A stretch of DNA of 8,435 bases from Nitriliruptorales bacterium (lineage in GTDB: Bacteria; Actinomycetota; Nitriliruptoria; Euzebyales; Egibacteraceae): the NCBI GenBank assembly GCA_007119305.1, contig SKPY01000158.1, positions 1-8,435 on the forward strand, in the 5' to 3' direction. The notes beneath the pieces are model-generated. The model saw only the letters and a program-made list of their open reading frames with translations, was not told the origin of the DNA and ran no database searches. Both the position numbers and the translations under genes were made by a program. Position 1 is the first letter of the stretch, and each line of letters starts with the position of its first letter. This document shows positions 5,445 to 8,435 of the stretch, one piece after another.

Positions 5445-6413
5445 ATGCTGACGCTGCTCGCCAACATCCCGCCGCCGCCGGCCAACTCGATCGACATCGG
5501 CCCCCTCACGGTCCATTTCTACGGGATCGCCATCGCGCTCGGCGTGCTCGTGGCGATCAGCATCGCCCGCCGCCGCTACGAGCAGGCGGGAGGTGACCCG
5601 GACCTCGCCGACAAGGTCGCCATCCTCGCGGTCGTGGCGGGGCTCGTCGGGGCCCGTGTGGGCTTCGTCACCACGAACTTCGGCAACTTCTTCCCGGACA
5701 ACCCGCTCGGCGTGCTCAGGGTCTGGGAGGGCGGGCTCACGTTCTACACCGGCCTGCTGTTCGGCGCGCTGGCGGGGATCTGGCTGCTGCGGCGCTGGGC
5801 GGGCGACCTGCCGGCCTATGCCGACGCCGTCGCGCCCGCGATCCCGATCGCGCAGGCCTTCGGGCGCTGGGGCAACTACTTCAACCAGGAGCTCTACGGG
5901 ACCCCGACGGACCTGCCGTGGGCCCTCGTGGTCGAGCCGCACCGGCGCGTCGCACCCTACCAGGAGTTCGAGACGTTCCACCCGACGTTCGCCTACGAGA
6001 TGCTCGGCAACCTCGTGCTCGCCGGCGTGCTCATCTGGGTGGGCGCGAGAACACAGGTGCGCCGGGGCTCCCTGCTGTTCGGCTACCTTGCAGGCTACGG
6101 GGTGCTGCGCTTCGCGATGGAGCTGCTGCGCACCGACACCGAGCCCGTCCTCCTCGGGCTCACCCGCAACGGGCTCGGTTCTGTCGGGGTCTTCGTCGTC
6201 GGCGTGGCCGGTCTGTGGCTGCACCAGCGCCGCAGCCTGCTGCCAAACTGGTCGGCGTCGGCGACCGCGGACGAGGAGGCGCCCACCCCGGCGGCCGGCG
6301 ACGCGGCCACGGGCGCCGACGACCCGTCCGCAGACCCGGACGAGGCGGCCGCCCCGCCGGACGGCACGGCCCGCGACGGCGGGGATGGCGAGCCTGGGGA
6401 ACCGCGCGACTGA
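5445..6413 (+). CDS. lgt: Prolipoprotein diacylglyceryl transferase Lgt
   Basis: This inner-membrane enzyme moves diacylglycerol from phosphatidylglycerol to the lipobox cysteine of prolipoproteins, the first step of lipoprotein maturation. The 322 residues contain about seven hydrophobic segments (roughly 22-41, 56-76, 98-116, 124-138, 187-201, 207-225 and 243-260). The family signature GRWGNYFNQELYG is at 140-152. The essential arginine region YGVLRFAMELLR is at 218-229, and VHFYG (23-27) matches the N-terminal substrate site. The position of E. coli His103 is Tyr101 (GGLTFYTG), a substitution also known in Gram-positive Lgt. After residue 268 comes a tail of about 54 residues rich in Ala, Pro, Asp, Glu and Gly, probably disordered and cytoplasmic by the known C-in topology. 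The stop overlaps the tag start as TGATG. Confidence 0.96.
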   Translation: MLTLLANIPPPPANSIDIGPLTVHFYGIAIALGVLVAISIARRRYEQAGGDPDLADKVAILAVVAGLVGARVGFVTTNFGNFFPDNPLGVLRVWEGGLTFYTGLLFGALAGIWLLRRWAGDLPAYADAVAPAIPIAQAFGRWGNYFNQELYGTPTDLPWALVVEPHRRVAPYQEFETFHPTFAYEMLGNLVLAGVLIWVGARTQVRRGSLLFGYLAGYGVLRFAMELLRTDTEPVLLGLTRNGLGSVGVFVVGVAGLWLHQRRSLLPNWSASATADEEAPTPAAGDAATGADDPSADPDEAAAPPDGTARDGGDGEPGEPRD

Positions 6414-7003
6414 TGGGCCTCGTCACCGGGGCGGACGCGCGTCCGCGCTGCTGGTGGTGCGGCGCCGACCCCGAATACGTCGCCTACCACGACCGCGAGT
6501 GGGGACGGCCGGTGCGCGACGAGACGCGCCTGTTCGAGAAGCTGTGCCTGGAGGGGTTCCAGGCGGGCCTGTCGTGGCTGCTGATCCTGCGCAAGCGCGC
6601 GGCGTTCCGGGAGGCGTTCGCCGGCTTCGACCCCGCGCGGATCGCCACGTTCGCGCCAGCGGACGTGGCCCGTCTGCTCGCTGATGCCCGCATCGTGCGC
6701 AACCGCGCGAAGATCGAGGCGACGATCGGCAACGCCCGCGCCCTGCTCGCCCTGCAGGAGAGCGGCGCGACGCTCACCGACCTGGTGTGGTCGCACGCGC
6801 CCCAGCCGCGCCCCCGCCCGTCGACGGCGAGCGAGGTCCCCGCCACGACGCCCGAGTCGCGCGCGCTGTCCCAGGCGCTCCATGCACGCGGGTTCCGCTT
6901 CGTCGGCCCGACGACCGTGTACGCGCTCATGCAGGCTTGCGGCGTCGTCGACGACCACCTCGCCGGCTGTCACGTCGCCACCCGGGGTTGGCACGAGGCG
7001 TGA
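6413..7003 (+). CDS. tag: DNA-3-methyladenine glycosylase I Tag
   Basis: The 196-residue helix-hairpin-helix glycosylase removes 3-methyladenine from alkylated DNA, starting base excision repair. The zinc ligands of E. coli Tag (Cys4, His17, His175, Cys179) correspond to Cys13 (RCWWCG), His26 (AYHDREWG), His182 and Cys186 (DDHLAGC). Tyr25, Glu47 (CLEGFQAGLSW) and Trp55 match the base-recognition residues, and GFRFVGPTTVY and MQACG match the conserved C-terminal part. It has about nine more N-terminal residues than E. coli Tag. The start at 6413 shares its A with the lgt stop (TGATG), implying coupled translation; no separate promoter or ribosome site is close. The coupling with lgt makes no obvious functional sense. 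An 8-bp hairpin covers the stop codon. Confidence 0.96.
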   Translation: MGLVTGADARPRCWWCGADPEYVAYHDREWGRPVRDETRLFEKLCLEGFQAGLSWLLILRKRAAFREAFAGFDPARIATFAPADVARLLADARIVRNRAKIEATIGNARALLALQESGATLTDLVWSHAPQPRPRPSTASEVPATTPESRALSQALHARGFRFVGPTTVYALMQACGVVDDHLAGCHVATRGWHEA

Positions 7004-7017
7004 CCGGCGCGGTCACG
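6999..7017. terminator. Hairpin over the tag stop codon, possible terminator
   Basis: CGTGACCG (6999-7006) and CGGTCACG (7010-7017) are perfect eight-base inverted arms around a GCG loop. The tag TGA is inside the left arm. It lies between convergent tag and yfcE-like genes and could act on both strands. No U-run follows on either strand, so it would be an atypical terminator, as is common in high-GC actinobacteria. Confidence 0.45.
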
Positions 7018-7078
7018 GTCCGCCTCGCCTGCCCGCCGGACCCTACCGTGGCTGGTCGCCGCCAGTGGCCCGAGGGTG

Positions 7079-7102
7079 CTCTAGGCGCAATACCTCTAGG
7101 CG
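7079..7102 (-). repeat. 9-bp direct repeat carrying tandem in-frame stops after the phosphoesterase
   Basis: CTCTAGGCG occurs at 7079-7087 and 7094-7102, 15 bases apart. On the minus strand the right copy contains the phosphoesterase stop (TAG at 7098-7096). The left copy gives a second TAG in the same frame, five codons on. It may be an old small duplication. Confidence 0.6.
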
Positions 7103-7596
7103 GGTCCCGAGACGACGAGTATCTGCGGGTCGACGAGCGCGCCGGACGCCACGTCGAAGCTCCCGATCGTGTGGTGGGGCTGACGGCGCCGCTCAGTGGG
7201 CGAGCCGGGGTTGAGCAGCCACTGGCCGCCGACGCCCCCCTCGTTGACGGGCTCGTGGCTGTGTCCGAACACGACCAGGTCCACAGCGGGAAACCACCGG
7301 CGCAGCCGCTCCGGCCGACCGCGCTTGGGACCGCTGTCGTGCACCATCGCCACCGCGAGCCCGTCGAGGTCCAGCTCGAGGGCCTCGGGCAGGCGACCCG
7401 CGAGCTCGGGGTCGTTGTTGCCGCAGACCGCGTGCACCGGCGCGTACGCCGCAAGCGCGTCGAGCACTTCGCCGATCACGATGTCGCCGGCATGCAGGAT
7501 CACGTCCGCGCGCTCCAGCGCCACGAGCGCCCGATCCGGCAGCCGCCGCGACGAGCCGCGTCGGCTGTGGGTGTCGGCGAGCACCACCACGTGCAT
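7096..7596 (-). CDS. YfcE/MJ0936-family metallophosphoesterase
   Basis: The 166-residue single-domain calcineurin-like phosphodiesterase has every metal motif of the family: Asp8-x-His10 (LADTHS), Asp38 (HAGD), Asn61 in GNND (59-62), His86 (MVHD) and GHSH (111-114). NPGSP, followed by an Arg-rich stretch, is the usual C-terminal signature. Relatives hydrolyse bis-pNPP-type phosphodiesters with Mn or Ni; the natural substrate is generally unknown. The usual HG after the fourth ligand is HD here. No signal peptide is seen, so it is cytoplasmic. The start at 7596 puts the first metal motif at residue 8 and lies seven bases after a TACCGT box, with no Shine-Dalgarno, which suggests a leaderless transcript. 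It converges with tag and follows the VOC gene by 53 bases. Confidence 0.93.
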   Translation of the reverse strand: MHVVVLADTHSRRGSSRRLPDRALVALERADVILHAGDIVIGEVLDALAAYAPVHAVCGNNDPELAGRLPEALELDLDGLAVAMVHDSGPKRGRPERLRRWFPAVDLVVFGHSHEPVNEGGVGGQWLLNPGSPTERRRQPHHTIGSFDVASGALVDPQILVVSGPA

Positions 7597-7603
7597 GCAT
7601 CCG

Positions 7604-7609
7604 ACGGTA
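7604..7609 (-). promoter_or_regulatory. Putative -10 box of the phosphoesterase gene
   Basis: The minus strand reads TACCGT, seven bases, then ATG. The spacing equals that of the LON-domain, lgt and VOC genes. The -35 region is occupied by GC palindromes rather than a recognisable hexamer. Confidence 0.45.
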
Positions 7610-7615
7610 GCGCCA

Positions 7616-7642
7616 GCGCTGCAGCGCGCGAGCGCTCGCGCG
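7616..7642. promoter_or_regulatory. Overlapping palindromes between the VOC and phosphoesterase genes
   Basis: GCGCTGCAGCGC (7616-7627) and CGCGCGAGCGCTCGCGCG (7625-7642) are perfect palindromes sharing three bases. The larger begins seven bases after the VOC stop on the minus strand, so it can form a strong hairpin and may terminate that gene, though there is no U-run. Both also lie in the -35 region of the phosphoesterase promoter and could be an operator. The palindromes are seen; the roles are inferred. Confidence 0.45.
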
Positions 7643-7649
7643 GGCCGCC

Positions 7650-8387
7650 TCAGCGCGGCGGCAGCACGCAGACCTCGTTGCCCTCGGGGTCGGCGAGCAC
7701 CGTCCAGCCCGCGCGGGCCTGCCCATCGACGTGGCGCGCGCCGGCCTGCACGAGGCGCGCCACCTCGACGGCGTGGTCGTCGCCGGAGCGCGGCGCCAGG
7801 TCGAGGTGCACCCGGTGCTTGCGGGTCTTGCCAGCGTCCACTGCGACGAGCTCGAGCCAGGTCCCGCACCGATCGGGATGGCGCAGGGCCGCGTAGCGCG
7901 GCTGCGCCTCGACGACCGGCCAGCCGGTGGCCTCGGACCAGAAGGCGGCAAGCCCGGCCGGGTCGGCGGCGTCGAGCACTACCGCTGCGACGGTGGGTGA
8001 CGCGGCGTAGCGGTCACGCGGGTCGAGGACGCAGAACTCGTTGCCCTCGGGGTCGGCCAAGACCGCCCATGCGACCTCGCCCTGGCCGATGTCGGTGGGG
8101 GTGGCGCCGAGGCCGAGCAGGCGCTCGACCGTGGCCTGCTGCGCCTGCTCGGAGGCCGAGACGAGGTCGAGGTGCACCCGGTTCTTGCCGTCCTTGCGGT
8201 CGGGCACCTGGAGGACGAGCAGCGGGGGCGGCCCGCCGTCCGCCCACGCCGGGGTGTCGTAGGGGGCCACGAGGTGCCATCCGCCGCGCTCCTCGGTCAC
8301 CGTCCAGCCGAGGGCCTTCCCCCAGAACGCAGCGACGCGTGGGGCGTCGTTCGCGTGGAGCACGACGCAGTCCAGTCGGGTCGGCAT
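7650..8387 (-). CDS. Tandem VOC (glyoxalase-like) domain protein
   Basis: The 245 residues are two copies of a VOC-superfamily domain of the Glyoxalase_6 type, about 1-122 and 131-245. Each half starts with a VVL.A.D....AAFW strand-helix (8-22 and 136-150), has RVHLDL in the middle (70-75 and 192-197) and ends with ADPEGNEFCVL or ADPEGNEVCVL (111-121 and 232-242). The repeats are 121-122 residues apart and still visible in the DNA: a 19-base stretch is identical at 7798-7816 and 8164-8182. Paired domains are the usual functional unit of this fold. His and Glu of the two motifs are candidate metal ligands, but substrate and activity (isomerase, dioxygenase, or drug-binding protein) cannot be read from the sequence. 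It is soluble, with no signal peptide. The start at 8387 lies seven bases after a TAGCCT box. Confidence 0.9.
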   Translation of the reverse strand: MPTRLDCVVLHANDAPRVAAFWGKALGWTVTEERGGWHLVAPYDTPAWADGGPPPLLVLQVPDRKDGKNRVHLDLVSASEQAQQATVERLLGLGATPTDIGQGEVAWAVLADPEGNEFCVLDPRDRYAASPTVAAVVLDAADPAGLAAFWSEATGWPVVEAQPRYAALRHPDRCGTWLELVAVDAGKTRKHRVHLDLAPRSGDDHAVEVARLVQAGARHVDGQARAGWTVLADPEGNEVCVLPPR

Positions 8388-8394
8388 CGCGGGC

Positions 8395-8400
8395 AGGCTA
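8395..8400 (-). promoter_or_regulatory. Putative -10 box of the VOC gene
   Basis: The minus strand reads TAGCCT, seven bases, then the ATG at 8387. It is the same hexamer and spacing as at the LON-domain gene, implying a leaderless transcript. The remaining bases to the window edge show no -35 match and nothing else recognisable. Confidence 0.55.
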
Positions 8401-8435
8401 GCATCGAAGGCGCGCCCGAGACCGGGCCGGAAGGC

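Noticed and set aside
5593..6684. A 363-codon plus-strand frame overlapping lgt and tag
   Set aside because: It is an Arg/Ser/Thr-rich frameshadow of lgt and ends inside tag.
1..8435. A mobile element, CRISPR array, defence island or novel multi-gene system
   Set aside because: No transposase, integrase, repeat-spacer array, tRNA-flanked boundary or change in base composition is visible. All ten genes belong to known families.

Overview
The window is very GC-rich, with G or C at most third codon positions. It reads as ordinary chromosome from a high-GC actinobacterium-like organism. Three things point there: the order hisD-hisC-hisB-hisH-hisA with a stand-alone HisB dehydratase, the actinobacterial style of the HisA and HisD sequences, and start codons lying 7 to 9 bases after a TANNNT -10 box, as in leaderless actinobacterial transcripts. 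A deep-branching class of Actinomycetota is possible, but the sequence alone does not fix the genus.

Bases 39-4648 hold a histidine-biosynthesis operon on the minus strand, read right to left: hisD, hisC, hisB, hisH, hisA. hisD and hisC overlap as GTGA. hisB has a strong Shine-Dalgarno site. hisH has its own -10-like box. The three other intergenic gaps carry hairpins or a small tandem duplication. hisF, the partner of HisH, is not in the window and may lie beyond the left edge. The five enzymes cover ProFAR isomerisation (HisA), glutamine hydrolysis for IGP synthase (HisH), IGP dehydration (HisB), histidinol-phosphate transamination (HisC) and the two terminal oxidations (HisD). HisA has features of bifunctional PriA, so it may also serve tryptophan synthesis.

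A divergent promoter region (4649-4758) separates this operon from a plus-strand group: a stand-alone LON substrate-binding-domain protein (4759-5397), prolipoprotein diacylglyceryl transferase lgt (5445-6413) and 3-methyladenine DNA glycosylase I tag (6413-7003). lgt has its own -10 box. tag overlaps the lgt stop by one base (TGATG), so two unrelated functions appear to be translationally coupled.

Convergent to these, on the minus strand, are a YfcE/MJ0936-type metallophosphoesterase (7096-7596) and a protein with two VOC/glyoxalase-like domains (7650-8387). Each has its own leaderless-type promoter. An 8-bp hairpin covers the tag stop codon between the convergent genes, and overlapping palindromes lie between the two minus-strand genes.

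I see no mobile element, CRISPR array, tRNA, rRNA or defence system, and no clearly novel multi-gene system. The points worth a second look are the uniform leaderless promoter spacing, the possible PriA bifunctionality, the shared-arm hairpins before hisB, the lgt-tag coupling and the small duplications at two stop codons. There is no gene-free stretch longer than about 110 bases.
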